A stretch of DNA of 64,000 nt from VGWB01 sp964480945 (GTDB taxonomy: Bacteria > Bacteroidota > Ignavibacteria > UBA10030). Under the pieces are notes generated by a model. It ran no database searches and had not been told where the DNA came from. It saw only the letters and a program-made list of their open reading frames with translations. Each line of letters opens with the position of its first letter. Positions within the stretch are counted from its first letter, which is position 1. Where the stretch lies: contig CAYZRX010000003.1 in assembly GCA_964480945.1 (NCBI GenBank), positions 49,945 to 113,944 of the forward strand. Reading direction: 5' to 3'. Positions 27,103-36,150 of the stretch are shown here, one piece after another. A program made the translations under genes and the position numbers.

Positions 27103-28412
27103 ACTATCGATCCATCCTCGGCCGGTGCTCGGCTGTTGGGTTCCGGGAGGCTCTTCTGCGCGGGATGGCCCCCGACGGCAGCCTCTATGTTCCCGACAGT
27201 ATCCCACTTCTGCCCGCCCACACTCTTGATCGGCTTGGCAGCCTCCCTCTCGACCAGATTGGGCAAGAGATCATCTTGCCGTACATCGACGCGGTGCCGC
27301 CAGGAGATTTGCTGGAAGTCATACGAAAGTCCTGGACCTTCCCGATCCCCCTTGTCCGACTCGAAGACTCCCTCTATCTTCTTGAGCTGTTCCACGGTCC
27401 AACTCTAGCGTTCAAAGACATCGGCGCCCGTTTCATGGCTCATCTGCTGTCGTACTTTCTTGGCAAGGAAGAGCGTACTGTCTCTATCCTTGTTGCCACG
27501 TCAGGCGACACTGGCGGCGCGGTCGCTCACGGCTTCTTCAACGTCCCCCACGTGCAGGTGTACATCCTTTACCCTGCCGGCAAGATCAGCAGGCTTCAGG
27601 AACAACAGATGACAACGCTCGGAGGAAACGTGCACGCCATAGAGGTCGAAGGCACGTTCGATGACTGCCAGCGGATGGTCAAGCGAGCGCTCGCCGATAA
27701 AGAGCTCGTCCTTGAGAGGAACCTCACCACGGCAAATTCTATCAACGTCGGCCGTTTGATCCCGCAGATTACCTACTACCCATGGGCAATCGCCCAGTTG
27801 ATGAAAGAAGACGCGGACACCGGTCGGCAGAAGAGCCCAATTTTTGTCGTGCCGAGCGGAAATTTCGGCAACCTTACGGCCGCCGTCTATGCAAAGTGGA
27901 TGGGGATCCCCATCGCGCGATGTGTTGCAGCGACCAACGCCAACGACGTCGTTCCGGAATACTTTCGATCCGGCACGCTTGAGGCGCGGCCTTCCCTGAA
28001 AACATATTCGAACGCAATGGACGTCGGGAACCCAAGCAACTTCGCGCGCGTTCAGGCGCTGTATGGGTTCAAGCTCGATCGCATGCGTCAGGACCTCGAC
28101 GCTATGAGCATTTCCGACGAGGAGACATTGAACGAGATCCGGCGCACTCATAAGGCGAGCGGTTACGTCCTCGATCCGCATACTGCGGTCGGTGTGGCAG
28201 CAGCACGCAGAAGCATGGGGGCCGGCGGCGCGTCGGCATCCTTCATCGTCGCGGCCACAGCTCACGCGGGTAAATTTCCGGAGGTTACTGAACGAGCCCT
28301 GGGAGTACGATTTGAATTGCCCCCTTCGTTGCAGGAAGCTCTCAGACTGCCGAAGCAAAGCACTCGGATTCCAGCTACGTACCAAGATTTTGCTTTGCTG
28401 TTACGGTCATAG
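27099..28412 (+). CDS. thrC: Threonine synthase
   Basis: This 437-residue PLP enzyme converts O-phosphohomoserine to threonine. The Schiff-base lysine is in GPTLAFKDIGARF. LVATSGDTGGAVAHGF and ANSINVGRLIPQITYY are family signatures, and the N-terminal MNYRSILGRCSAVGFREALLRGMAPDG segment (shown in part) fits bacterial ThrC. The start ATG overlaps the thrB stop. The gene ends 220 bases before the desaturase, with a promoter and structured leader between. Confidence 0.95.
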   Translation: MNYRSILGRCSAVGFREALLRGMAPDGSLYVPDSIPLLPAHTLDRLGSLPLDQIGQEIILPYIDAVPPGDLLEVIRKSWTFPIPLVRLEDSLYLLELFHGPTLAFKDIGARFMAHLLSYFLGKEERTVSILVATSGDTGGAVAHGFFNVPHVQVYILYPAGKISRLQEQQMTTLGGNVHAIEVEGTFDDCQRMVKRALADKELVLERNLTTANSINVGRLIPQITYYPWAIAQLMKEDADTGRQKSPIFVVPSGNFGNLTAAVYAKWMGIPIARCVAATNANDVVPEYFRSGTLEARPSLKTYSNAMDVGNPSNFARVQALYGFKLDRMRQDLDAMSISDEETLNEIRRTHKASGYVLDPHTAVGVAAARRSMGAGGASASFIVAATAHAGKFPEVTERALGVRFELPPSLQEALRLPKQSTRIPATYQDFALLLRS

Positions 28413-28482
28413 GGACCGCGAGGTGCCGCGGGGTCTTGATGCCGGATTTTCGTTGCCGCGACACCCTGTGATCTGATTTCTG

Positions 28483-28511
28483 TTGACACTTGTCCCGAAA
28501 CTTCCTACCAT
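28483..28511 (+). promoter_or_regulatory. Sigma-70-type promoter for the desaturase transcript
   Basis: TTGACA (28483-28488), then exactly 17 bases, then TACCAT (28506-28511). It lies after the thrC stop and before the desaturase. Transcription would start near 28518 and give a leader of about 120 bases. Confidence 0.55.
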
Positions 28512-28566
28512 TAATGGAAGGATTTTGGTGCAAGAAGCTGCCGCGGACAACCCTGTAACGCCTTCC

Positions 28567-28598
28567 ACCTGTCGATAGCCGACAGGTTTTTCTTTTTT
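28567..28598 (+). terminator. Intrinsic terminator in the desaturase leader (possible attenuator)
   Basis: ACCTGTCG (28567-28574) pairs with CGACAGGT (28580-28587). A T-rich tail, TTTTCTTTTTTC, follows. It lies downstream of the 28483 promoter and upstream of the desaturase. It could stop read-through from thrC, or act as a conditional terminator for the desaturase. Confidence 0.75.
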
Positions 28599-28635
28599 CA
28601 GAGGACTTCCCTTTCACACAGGAGACATTGTAGAA

Positions 28636-29598
28636 ATGGCCTCACATTTATTCGCGTCAAAGCTCGAGGTCCTCGCAGATCTCGAGCCAGTCGTCGCCAG
28701 CCTCATTCAGAATCACAAAGCGAAGCGCGAGCTCTGGTATCCATCCGATTTTCTCCCCGCCGATCAGGGCCATGTCGCCGAAGAACCGCTGCGGGAGTTA
28801 CGCGAACGGGCGCATGATATTTCTGACAGCGCTCGAGTCGCTGTTGCGCTCAATATCCTGACCGAGGAAGGCTTACCGCATTTTCATCGGCTCATCGCAG
28901 AACAACTCGGCAACAGAACCTTTTGGAGTACGTGGAATAATCTCTGGACCGCCGAGGAAGACCGCCACGGGAACGTGCTGCGCGATTATGTGCGCGATTC
29001 CAGGTTGCTGAATTTTTCCGCGCTGGAACGACTACAGTTTGAGTACATCCGGTCGGGATTCAACCCGGACTGGCACGGCGACCCCTATAAGCTTTTCGTC
29101 TATACATCGTGCCAGGAAAAGGCAACGCAGATCTCGCACCTCAACACGGGGAAGCTTGTGGCACGGGAGGAACCGTTGCTCTACTCCATCACGCAGAAAA
29201 TCTCCCAGGATGAGGCCCGACACTTCGCGTTCTATATGAACATCTTCAGGGAGATCCTCCAGCGAGATCCAAATCAAGCCCTCCTCTCCGCCTGCTCGAT
29301 CCTGCCGAGCATCGACATGCCGGGGATCTCCATTCTCAACTTCAATGAATATGCAGACGTTGTCCGCCGATCGGGTATCTATGGACCCAGGGAATACAAG
29401 CAGATTGTCGAACATCTGATCTCCAGCTGGAAGATCGAGGTAATGGAGCATCTCGATGAGCTCGGACGAAAGGCTCAGGACAAGATCTTGGCTATCCCGG
29501 CGCGCCTCGAGAAGGTCGCTGAATATATCGAGTCCCGCTGTACTGCAAAGAGCTTTCGGTTCGACGTCGTGTTCGACAGAGTCCTGCAAATGGGGTAG
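28636..29598 (+). CDS. Acyl-ACP desaturase (soluble di-iron, stearoyl-ACP desaturase family)
   Basis: This 320-residue soluble desaturase would insert a cis double bond into acyl-ACP chains, using O2 and reduced ferredoxin. The di-iron ligands are visible: LTEEGLPHF in the first helix, EEDRHG (family form EENRHG), and DEARHF (family form DEARHE). WSTWNNLW precedes the second ligand pair. The gene has its own promoter and sits between thrC and mreD, inside what is normally a continuous mre cluster. An aerobic or microaerobic lifestyle is implied, since the enzyme needs oxygen. Confidence 0.92.
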   Translation: MASHLFASKLEVLADLEPVVASLIQNHKAKRELWYPSDFLPADQGHVAEEPLRELRERAHDISDSARVAVALNILTEEGLPHFHRLIAEQLGNRTFWSTWNNLWTAEEDRHGNVLRDYVRDSRLLNFSALERLQFEYIRSGFNPDWHGDPYKLFVYTSCQEKATQISHLNTGKLVAREEPLLYSITQKISQDEARHFAFYMNIFREILQRDPNQALLSACSILPSIDMPGISILNFNEYADVVRRSGIYGPREYKQIVEHLISSWKIEVMEHLDELGRKAQDKILAIPARLEKVAEYIESRCTAKSFRFDVVFDRVLQMG

Positions 29599-29681
29599 TT
29601 CCATTGACAGCGGTCACGTTCTCATTCTTGCTTCTCTCTCCATTTCTCTCTATGTTTTTTTCGGAAATGTCCGAGAGTTGA

Positions 29682-30179
29682 ATGGAATACTATCTTCGTT
29701 CCGCGGTCATTGCACTTGGCCTCCTGATCCTTCAAACGACGTTCATCCCCTTCCTGTCAGTCGGGGGATTTCTTCCCGACCTGTTTGTCATTTGGGTGGT
29801 CTATGTTGCGCTCCGGCGCGGCCAGATGGAGGCAACGATCGCCGGGTTCGCGGTCGGGCTGCTGCAGGATGCTGTCTCGATCCAATTCTTCGGGCTTGCC
29901 GCACTCAGCAAGACGGTCTGTGGATTCACCGCCGGCTTTTTCTACAATGAGAACAACACCGAGCATACACTTGGATCGTACCGCTTCATTTTGATCGTCC
30001 TCCTTTGCTCGCTCATTCATAACTTCATCTACTACGGTATTTTCTTCCAGGGGGTCCGGGATTCGGTTTTCGCTTCCATGCTGGAGTTCAGTCTGGCCAC
30101 AAGCCTGTACACCGGAATCGTCAGTGTACTGCCAATGTTCACGTTTGTAAGAAAATACAGGATCTCGCAATCACTATGA
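29682..30179 (+). CDS. mreD: Rod-shape-determining protein MreD
   Basis: This 165-residue membrane protein has five or six hydrophobic segments and the MreD-like pattern LQTTFIPFLSVGGFLPDLFVIWVVY in its first third. FAVGLLQDAV, in the middle, is a frequent MreD motif. It belongs to the elongasome in the inner membrane. Its stop overlaps the PBP2 start (ATGA at 30176-30179). Confidence 0.92.
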   Translation: MEYYLRSAVIALGLLILQTTFIPFLSVGGFLPDLFVIWVVYVALRRGQMEATIAGFAVGLLQDAVSIQFFGLAALSKTVCGFTAGFFYNENNTEHTLGSYRFILIVLLCSLIHNFIYYGIFFQGVRDSVFASMLEFSLATSLYTGIVSVLPMFTFVRKYRISQSL

Positions 30180-32008
30180 CGGGTGACGGACAATTCGGAT
30201 CCGCAAGGCGGCGCAGGGTGCTGATGATCGTTGTTTTCTTGATCTTCGGGATCCTGATGCTCCGGCTCTATGAGCTGCAGCTTCTGTATCACGGAGAGAT
30301 GAACAAGAAGTCCGAGGAGAACAGCGTTCGAGCAATCGTTCAGGATCCGATCCGCGGCTATATGTTCGACCGCAACGGCCAGCTCGTGGTCGATGTCGGC
30401 CCTTCGTATGCGATCACGCTGGTGCCGGTCGATTTTGACATGAAGAACCTTGATTTGCTCTCCGCGCTGCTCCAGATCGATCCCGCAACGCTGAAAGACC
30501 GCATCGCACGCGCACGTGCCTATTCACCCTTTTTGCCGTCACGCATTAAGCGCGACGTGGACACGAGGACGCTCGCAGCGATCGAGGAGCATCTCACAAA
30601 TCTACGAGGTATCTCCTACCAAATTGAGTCGAAGCGCGTCTACCGCACGAAAGCACACGCGTCTCACCTTCTCGGATACCGGCGGGAAATCTCGGATGCA
30701 CAGCTCGCGCAGGCCGGTGAGGATTACCGTCAAGGCGACCTGGTTGGTGTCGCCGGCCTGGAAGCGCGATATGAGCCTCTGCTGCGTGGAGAAAAGGGAT
30801 TCGAGTTCGTATCCGTGAACTCCAAAGGCCAGATCATCGGCACCTTTGAAGATGGGAAAAAGAACGTCTCTGCAAGAGAGGGGTACGATCTCTTCCTGAG
30901 CGCCGATTTCGGCCTGCAGGCGTACGCTGAGTCGCTGATGACAGACCACAGCGGTGCGATCGTTGCGCTGGATCCCTCTGACGGAGGTATCCTCGTTCTC
31001 GTGAGCAAGCCCGACTACGATCCGTCGATCATGAGCGGCGTGACACCGCCGGACCTCTGGTCGGAGCTTCAGTCGGACACAACAAAACCGCTGTTCAACC
31101 GAGCGACGCTTACTCGCTATCCGCCGGGTTCGACGTTCAAAATGGTGCTCGCCGCAGCCGCCTTGGAGGAGGGGGTCATCGATGAGAACTATCGCATCCG
31201 CTGCACCGGCAGCTTTCGGTTCGGCAACCGGGTCTTCAAGGATCTCCATGTCCACGGCTCGGTCAATATCATCGAGGCGATCCAGAGATCGTGCAACGTG
31301 TTTTTCTACCAGTTGATGTTGAAGGTCGGATTCGAAAAGTGGACGGAGTACGGCCGAAGGTTCGGATTCGGTCAACTTACTGGCACCGATACCGGCGACG
31401 AGACGGCGGGGCTGCTCCCGTCGGATGCCTACTATGATGCACGCTACGGGAAGGGAAAATGGACGCAGGGATATCTCATCAGCCTTGCGATCGGTCAAGG
31501 CGAGCTTGGCGTCTCCCCGCTGCAGATGGCCCGGTTCGCTGCGGCGCTCGCGAACGGCGGGATCGTGTACCAACCCCATGCGGTCGAATTCATTCATAAT
31601 AAATCGACCGACAGGATGGAGAGGGTCCACTACGATTCCAGTCTCGTTGGGCTCTCGCCACGCGTAATGGCTATGCTCCGGGAAGGAATGCGCCGCGTCG
31701 TCCAGGAACCCGGCGGGACCGGCGGTCTTGCGCGCATTCCGGGCATCGTCTCGGCGGGAAAAACGGGGACCGCAGAGAATCCCCACGGGGAAGCTCACGC
31801 CTGGTACATTGGGTTCGCTCCGTTCGACAACCCGAGAATTGCCGTGGCTGTGATGCTGGAGAATTCGGGCTATGGCGGATCGAAGGCCGCCCCCCTGGCG
31901 CGCTTAATCATGCAGCGCTATCTCTTTGGCGGCCTCCCCAGCAACCACCCTGGGCCGGCTCCAACACAGGCGGCAGCTGTGAAAACGATCAGTCAGGCGG
32001 TTCATTAG
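30176..32008 (+). CDS. mrdA: Penicillin-binding protein 2 (elongation transpeptidase)
   Basis: This 610-residue class B PBP has one N-terminal membrane anchor (about 15-35), a pedestal domain and a transpeptidase domain. Active-site motifs are STFK (in RYPPGSTFKMVL), SCN (in IQRSCNVFFY) and KTGT (in SAGKTGTAE). The order and spacing fit PBP2 of the rod complex, which cross-links glycan strands made by RodA. It is flanked by mreD (overlapping) and rodA (6 bases). Confidence 0.96.
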   Translation: MTGDGQFGSARRRRVLMIVVFLIFGILMLRLYELQLLYHGEMNKKSEENSVRAIVQDPIRGYMFDRNGQLVVDVGPSYAITLVPVDFDMKNLDLLSALLQIDPATLKDRIARARAYSPFLPSRIKRDVDTRTLAAIEEHLTNLRGISYQIESKRVYRTKAHASHLLGYRREISDAQLAQAGEDYRQGDLVGVAGLEARYEPLLRGEKGFEFVSVNSKGQIIGTFEDGKKNVSAREGYDLFLSADFGLQAYAESLMTDHSGAIVALDPSDGGILVLVSKPDYDPSIMSGVTPPDLWSELQSDTTKPLFNRATLTRYPPGSTFKMVLAAAALEEGVIDENYRIRCTGSFRFGNRVFKDLHVHGSVNIIEAIQRSCNVFFYQLMLKVGFEKWTEYGRRFGFGQLTGTDTGDETAGLLPSDAYYDARYGKGKWTQGYLISLAIGQGELGVSPLQMARFAAALANGGIVYQPHAVEFIHNKSTDRMERVHYDSSLVGLSPRVMAMLREGMRRVVQEPGGTGGLARIPGIVSAGKTGTAENPHGEAHAWYIGFAPFDNPRIAVAVMLENSGYGGSKAAPLARLIMQRYLFGGLPSNHPGPAPTQAAAVKTISQAVH

Positions 32009-32013
32009 GGAAC

Positions 32014-33231
32014 ATGCTAGAATACCTGAAGGAATATTTCGATTTCAAGGGGCTCCTCATCTGTCTCGCGCTCGTGGGCATAGGCTTGCTTTCGGTCTAC
32101 AGCGCAACCTATGATGTTGGCGCTGCCGCGTCGTTCGAAAAGCAGGTCATCTGGACCGGCGTCGGCGTTCTTGCGCTGCTGGCTGCGGCGTACTTTCCCC
32201 TCCGGGCTCTGCAGCGTATCGCTATTCCCCTGTATATCGTGACGATTGTCATCCTGCTTGTGGTTCTTGTGATCGGAAAAACAATCTCCGGCTCAAAAAG
32301 TTGGTTTGGCGTTGCCGGACTCGGCGGCCAGCCGTCAGAGTTTGCCAAGGTCGCGACCGCCCTGGCCTTAGCAGCGTTTCTCGCGCGGACGACAACTTCG
32401 CTTTCAAACGGCAAGCACCTCCTCACCGCAATCGGGATTGTGTTGGCCCCGATGATCCTCGTCATCGCCGAGCCCGATCTCGGCACCGCGGTGGTGTTCT
32501 TCGCCATGATGCTTCCCGTGCTCTACTGGGCGGGTGCATCGAACTTCGTGCTCGCCGCCATCCTTGCACCCATCATCGCGGCGACGGGCGCGTTGCTGGG
32601 AACCTTGACATTCCTTTTCACGCTGCTCGTTGGTGGCGCGCTCCTTTATTTTACGCGGGAGAATCGGTTCGCGGCAGCGGTCGCGTTTGCCTTGACGCTC
32701 GCGGTCGGCCTTACCGTTCAGTCGGCGTACGAGAGACTCCAACCGTATCAGCAGAAACGAATCTCAACCTTCCTCAGTCCGGATCTTGACCCCAAGGGGG
32801 CTGGCTACAACGTTCTTCAATCCAAGGTCGCCATTGGCTCCGGCGGGTTTCTCGGTAAGGGCTACCTCCAGGGAACGCAGACACAGCTCAACTTCATCCC
32901 CGAACAATGGACCGATTTCATCTTCTGTGTTCCGGGTGAGGAGTTCGGATTCCTTGGCGCGTCCGTCATCGTCATCCTTTTCACTTCTTTACTTCTCCAC
33001 GGAATCAAGATTGCTAGCCTCTCGAGCAACAAATTTGGCAGCGCGGCGGCCATCGGCATTGTGAGCATATTCGCCGTCCATGTGTTGATCAACATCGGTA
33101 TGTCTATGGGGCTTACGCCTGTCATCGGCATCCCTCTCCCGTTTTTGAGTTACGGCGGCTCCGCTTTGGTAGCCAACATGGTATCGGTGGGGCTCTTGAT
33201 GAACTTCTACGCACACCGGAAAGAGCATTGA
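32014..33231 (+). CDS. rodA: Rod-shape peptidoglycan glycosyltransferase RodA (SEDS family)
   Basis: This 405-residue polytopic SEDS protein polymerises lipid II in the elongasome. Typical features are GIGLLSVYSATYDVG at the start, GSKSWFGVAGLGGQPSEFAK (the WxxxxxxxxxQPSE motif), AEPDLGTAVVFF, and late TPVIGIPLPFLSYGGSAL. It directly follows PBP2, its usual partner. Confidence 0.96.
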   Translation: MLEYLKEYFDFKGLLICLALVGIGLLSVYSATYDVGAAASFEKQVIWTGVGVLALLAAAYFPLRALQRIAIPLYIVTIVILLVVLVIGKTISGSKSWFGVAGLGGQPSEFAKVATALALAAFLARTTTSLSNGKHLLTAIGIVLAPMILVIAEPDLGTAVVFFAMMLPVLYWAGASNFVLAAILAPIIAATGALLGTLTFLFTLLVGGALLYFTRENRFAAAVAFALTLAVGLTVQSAYERLQPYQQKRISTFLSPDLDPKGAGYNVLQSKVAIGSGGFLGKGYLQGTQTQLNFIPEQWTDFIFCVPGEEFGFLGASVIVILFTSLLLHGIKIASLSSNKFGSAAAIGIVSIFAVHVLINIGMSMGLTPVIGIPLPFLSYGGSALVANMVSVGLLMNFYAHRKEH

Positions 33232-33345
33232 GTGTTTCAGACGCGTGAAGCGTTCAAGGCTCACTTGACTTCCTTCTGGTTTTATTGAAACTCACCACTC
33301 TTTTCCTTATTCTGAAACAAGTAAGATTCAGATCAATCAGCGAAC

Positions 33346-34161
33346 GTGTCTCTCTCATCCTTTCTTCTTCTCTTTTTCGGCGGCATCGTCACCGGTACGT
33401 TCGGTGCCATGCTCGGCCTCGGCGGCGGAGTCTTCCTGGTCCCCTTCCTCGCGCTCGCGTTCGGGCTCCCGATGCACCAGGCAATCGCCACAAGCATCGT
33501 CGCCGTGATTGCCACCTCCAGCGCCGGCGCGGCAATGAACGTCGAACGTCGGGTCGTCAACCTTCGATTCGGCATGCTTCTTGAAATAGCCACGGTCTGC
33601 GGTGCTATCCTCGGCGGCGTAACGGCGAATCTCTTGAGCGGGCCAACCCTTGCCCGCATCTTTGCTGTTCTTCTGCTCTCGGTTGCGTTTATGATGATCT
33701 GGAGAACTCGCCGGTTGAAATCCGAGGATGGAGCCACTTCTCAGAATGGTACATTCCCTTCAAGTTTCAGGGATGAGGCAACCGGGACTGTCGTATCGTA
33801 TACCGTTCGCCGGGTGCCCCTGGTCATGCTCGTTTCGATTGTGGCAGGCAATATTTCTGGTCTCCTGGGAATTGGGGGCGGAATCTTCAAGGTCCCTGCG
33901 ATGCATATGATTTCCGGCGTTCCAATGAAGGCTGCGGCTGCCACAAGCAACTTTATGATCGGCGTAACAGCGGCGGCCAGCGCATTTATTTATTTTGCAC
34001 ACGGACACCTCAACCCCTTTATCGCGTCCCCGGCGGTGCTCGGTGTTTTGGGGGGATCCTTCCTCGGTATCAGTATCAACCGGAGAATCAAAGGCACGGC
34101 CCTGACCTGGGCATTTGTCGTTGTGCTGCTTTTGGTCTCCGTCAAAATGTTCTGGCGCTAG
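33346..34161 (+). CDS. TauE/SafE (TSUP) family membrane transporter
   Basis: This 271-residue protein has about eight hydrophobic segments in two related halves. Each half carries a glycine-rich repeat: LGLGGGVFLVPFLAL near residue 22 and LGIGGGIFKVPAMHM near residue 178. TSUP proteins export or import sulfite, sulfonates or organosulfur acids. The start is GTG 33346. A DUF1634 gene follows 12 bases later, a common pairing that suggests a two-part transporter. The substrate is unknown. Confidence 0.9.
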   Translation: MSLSSFLLLFFGGIVTGTFGAMLGLGGGVFLVPFLALAFGLPMHQAIATSIVAVIATSSAGAAMNVERRVVNLRFGMLLEIATVCGAILGGVTANLLSGPTLARIFAVLLLSVAFMMIWRTRRLKSEDGATSQNGTFPSSFRDEATGTVVSYTVRRVPLVMLVSIVAGNISGLLGIGGGIFKVPAMHMISGVPMKAAAATSNFMIGVTAAASAFIYFAHGHLNPFIASPAVLGVLGGSFLGISINRRIKGTALTWAFVVVLLLVSVKMFWR

Positions 34162-34172
34162 ACGATCTCCTG

Positions 34173-34565
34173 ATGACGCTCGAAATGAAGTCCACAGAAT
34201 CTCCTGGCCCGCAGCACGTCATTAACCGCTGGATAAGCCACGTCCTTCGGTTCGGGGTCTGGAGCAGCGCAGCTCTGATGGTCGCCGGACTTTTGGTTCA
34301 TTGGCTCTCACGAACCGTTGCACCGGCACCGACCGAGAATCCTGCTCCGGGAGAGGTCCTGCGCAGACTATTCTCCACATCCGTGGACGACGTTACTCTG
34401 ATGTACGCCGGACTGCTCCTGTTGATGCTCACGCCGGTCCTGCGTGTTCTGACATCCGTCGTCGGCTTTTCGGTTGAGAGAGACAGGAGATTCGTCGTTG
34501 TCTCGCTGGTTGTGCTTGTGATGCTGCTGGCAGAGTTTTTTTTCTCGTTGCACCTGGCGGCATAG
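34173..34565 (+). CDS. DUF1634 membrane protein, partner of the TSUP transporter
   Basis: This 130-residue protein has three membrane segments (about 25-45, 75-95 and 108-127). The short motifs RFGVWSSAALMVAGLL and TSVDDVTLMYAGLLLLMLTPVLRV fit DUF1634, a family usually found beside TauE/SafE genes. It is likely a small accessory subunit in the inner membrane. A run of eight T codes EFFFS near the C-terminus. Confidence 0.82.
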   Translation: MTLEMKSTESPGPQHVINRWISHVLRFGVWSSAALMVAGLLVHWLSRTVAPAPTENPAPGEVLRRLFSTSVDDVTLMYAGLLLLMLTPVLRVLTSVVGFSVERDRRFVVVSLVVLVMLLAEFFFSLHLAA

Positions 34566-34588
34566 ACTCCATATCGTAAGAGGACGGG

Positions 34589-35125
34589 ATGATTCTCTCG
34601 GACAAGAGGATCGTAGAGGAAATGAAACGCGGAACGATTGTGATCAGACCGTTCAATCGAAAGTATCTGGGATCCAACAGCTATGACGTCCATCTCGGCG
34701 ATTGGCTGGCAATGTATAACGAGGAGACCCTCGATTGCAGGAAACACAACAAGGTTCATGACTTCAAGATACGAAAAGAGGGAATCATCCTCGCACCGGG
34801 CAAGTTGTACCTCGGTGTGACGAAAGAGTACACCGAAACCCACGCGCACGTACCGTTTCTTGAGGGGAAGAGCAGCATCGGTCGGCTCGGCATTGATATT
34901 CATGCAACAGCGGGAAAGGGTGATGTGGGATTTTCCAACACGTGGACCCTTGAGATCTCCGTCAAACAGCCGGTCAGAATCTATGCCGGTATGCCGATCG
35001 GCCAGCTGATCTATTTTGAAATCTCCGGTGATGTTGAAGTGCCTTACACCAAGAAGAAGACAGCGAAATACAAGAGGCAGACGGAGAAGCCGGTCGAATC
35101 GATGATGTGGAAGAATTTCCGGTAG
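34589..35125 (+). CDS. dcd: dCTP deaminase
   Basis: The 178 residues match Dcd, which turns dCTP to dUTP for thymidylate synthesis. Visible features are MILSDKRIVEEM at the start, SNSYDVHLGD, the KSSIGRLGIDIHATAG active-site region, and DVGFSNTWTLEI with the catalytic Glu. The C-terminus after about 150 is lysine-rich. Whether it makes dUTP or dUMP (bifunctional DCD-DUT) cannot be told. pyrF follows. Confidence 0.93.
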   Translation: MILSDKRIVEEMKRGTIVIRPFNRKYLGSNSYDVHLGDWLAMYNEETLDCRKHNKVHDFKIRKEGIILAPGKLYLGVTKEYTETHAHVPFLEGKSSIGRLGIDIHATAGKGDVGFSNTWTLEISVKQPVRIYAGMPIGQLIYFEISGDVEVPYTKKKTAKYKRQTEKPVESMMWKNFR

Positions 35126-35267
35126 ATATTCTGGCGGTAGAATTTGAGGCGGCAGAACGTCAGGCGTGCGGGCTTTGGAGGAAAAGGCAGGAAAGCGGCG
35201 AATTGATAAATGTCGCGACGCGAAGCTTCGGGCTCCGGCCCCTACAATCTCGAATAAACCCAATCAG

Positions 35268-36089
35268 ATGAAATTCATTCAAAAACTCCAGAAGGCACAG
35301 CTCAACAACAACTCGCTCCTTTGCGTGGGCCTTGACGTCGATCCCGCTCGTCTCCCGCAACACCTGCGCTCGATGAGCAACTCCGTCGTGCAGTTCAACC
35401 GCCGCCTGATCGAAGCAACGTACGATCTCGCCTGTGCCTACAAGTTGAATCTTTCTTTCTATGAGGCGTTGGGGGAGCGGGGCTGGCAAAGTCTTCAACA
35501 GACGCTCGCATACGTGCCGGCTGGAATCATCACCATTGGCGATGGAAAACGCGGTGACATCGGCAACTCCTCCGAGCGGTACGCCAAGGCGATCTTCAAC
35601 GGCTTTGGCTTCGATGCTACAACGGTGCATCCCTATATGGGATATGACTCAATCGAGCCGTTCCTCCGGTACGAAGACCGGGGCACGTTTCTCTTGGTGC
35701 TGACCTCGAATGAGGGATCGAGTGATTTCCAGCGAATCACCTTCGGCGGCAAGCCCTTTTATCAGAAGGTCGTTCACGCTGCCGTGCGATGGAATACGCG
35801 CAAGAACGTCGGCCTTGTTGTCGGCGCCACGCATCCTGAAGAACTCCAGCCGATTCGAAAGCTGGCTGCCGAAATGCCGATCCTCATCCCCGGCATTGGG
35901 AAGCAGGGCGGCGATCTGGAGTCGGCAGTCCGGTACGGTTGCAACAAGAAGGGGCTGCTCGCGATCATCAATGCGAGCCGAAGCATTCTTTATGCCTCAA
36001 GCGGAAAGGACTTCGCGACCGCAGCGCGGAAAGAAGCAACAAGGCTGCGTAACAAGATAGTGAGGTACCAAGAGCAGTTTTTCGACTAG
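35268..36089 (+). CDS. pyrF: Orotidine 5'-phosphate decarboxylase
   Basis: The 273 residues match the longer type 2 OMP decarboxylases (TIGR02127-like) that make UMP. Landmarks are LLCVGLDVDPARLP, the catalytic DGKRGDIGNSS (Lys-Asp pair), HPYMGYDSIEPFL and LTSNEGSSDFQ. The C-terminal phosphate-binding segment INASRSILYASSG is present. I chose ATG 35268 because it gives the normal start MKFIQKL. The pairing with dcd puts two pyrimidine genes together. Confidence 0.94.
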   Translation: MKFIQKLQKAQLNNNSLLCVGLDVDPARLPQHLRSMSNSVVQFNRRLIEATYDLACAYKLNLSFYEALGERGWQSLQQTLAYVPAGIITIGDGKRGDIGNSSERYAKAIFNGFGFDATTVHPYMGYDSIEPFLRYEDRGTFLLVLTSNEGSSDFQRITFGGKPFYQKVVHAAVRWNTRKNVGLVVGATHPEELQPIRKLAAEMPILIPGIGKQGGDLESAVRYGCNKKGLLAIINASRSILYASSGKDFATAARKEATRLRNKIVRYQEQFFD

Positions 36090-36150
36090 AAATCAACCAA
36101 CTGCACCGTCACGGGTCGGCACCCTGAGTGAGCGACCCGCGCCTCAAGCC

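Noticed and set aside
30602..31798. Open frame of about 400 codons on the minus strand
   Set aside because: It is antisense to the PBP2 gene, which has all catalytic motifs.
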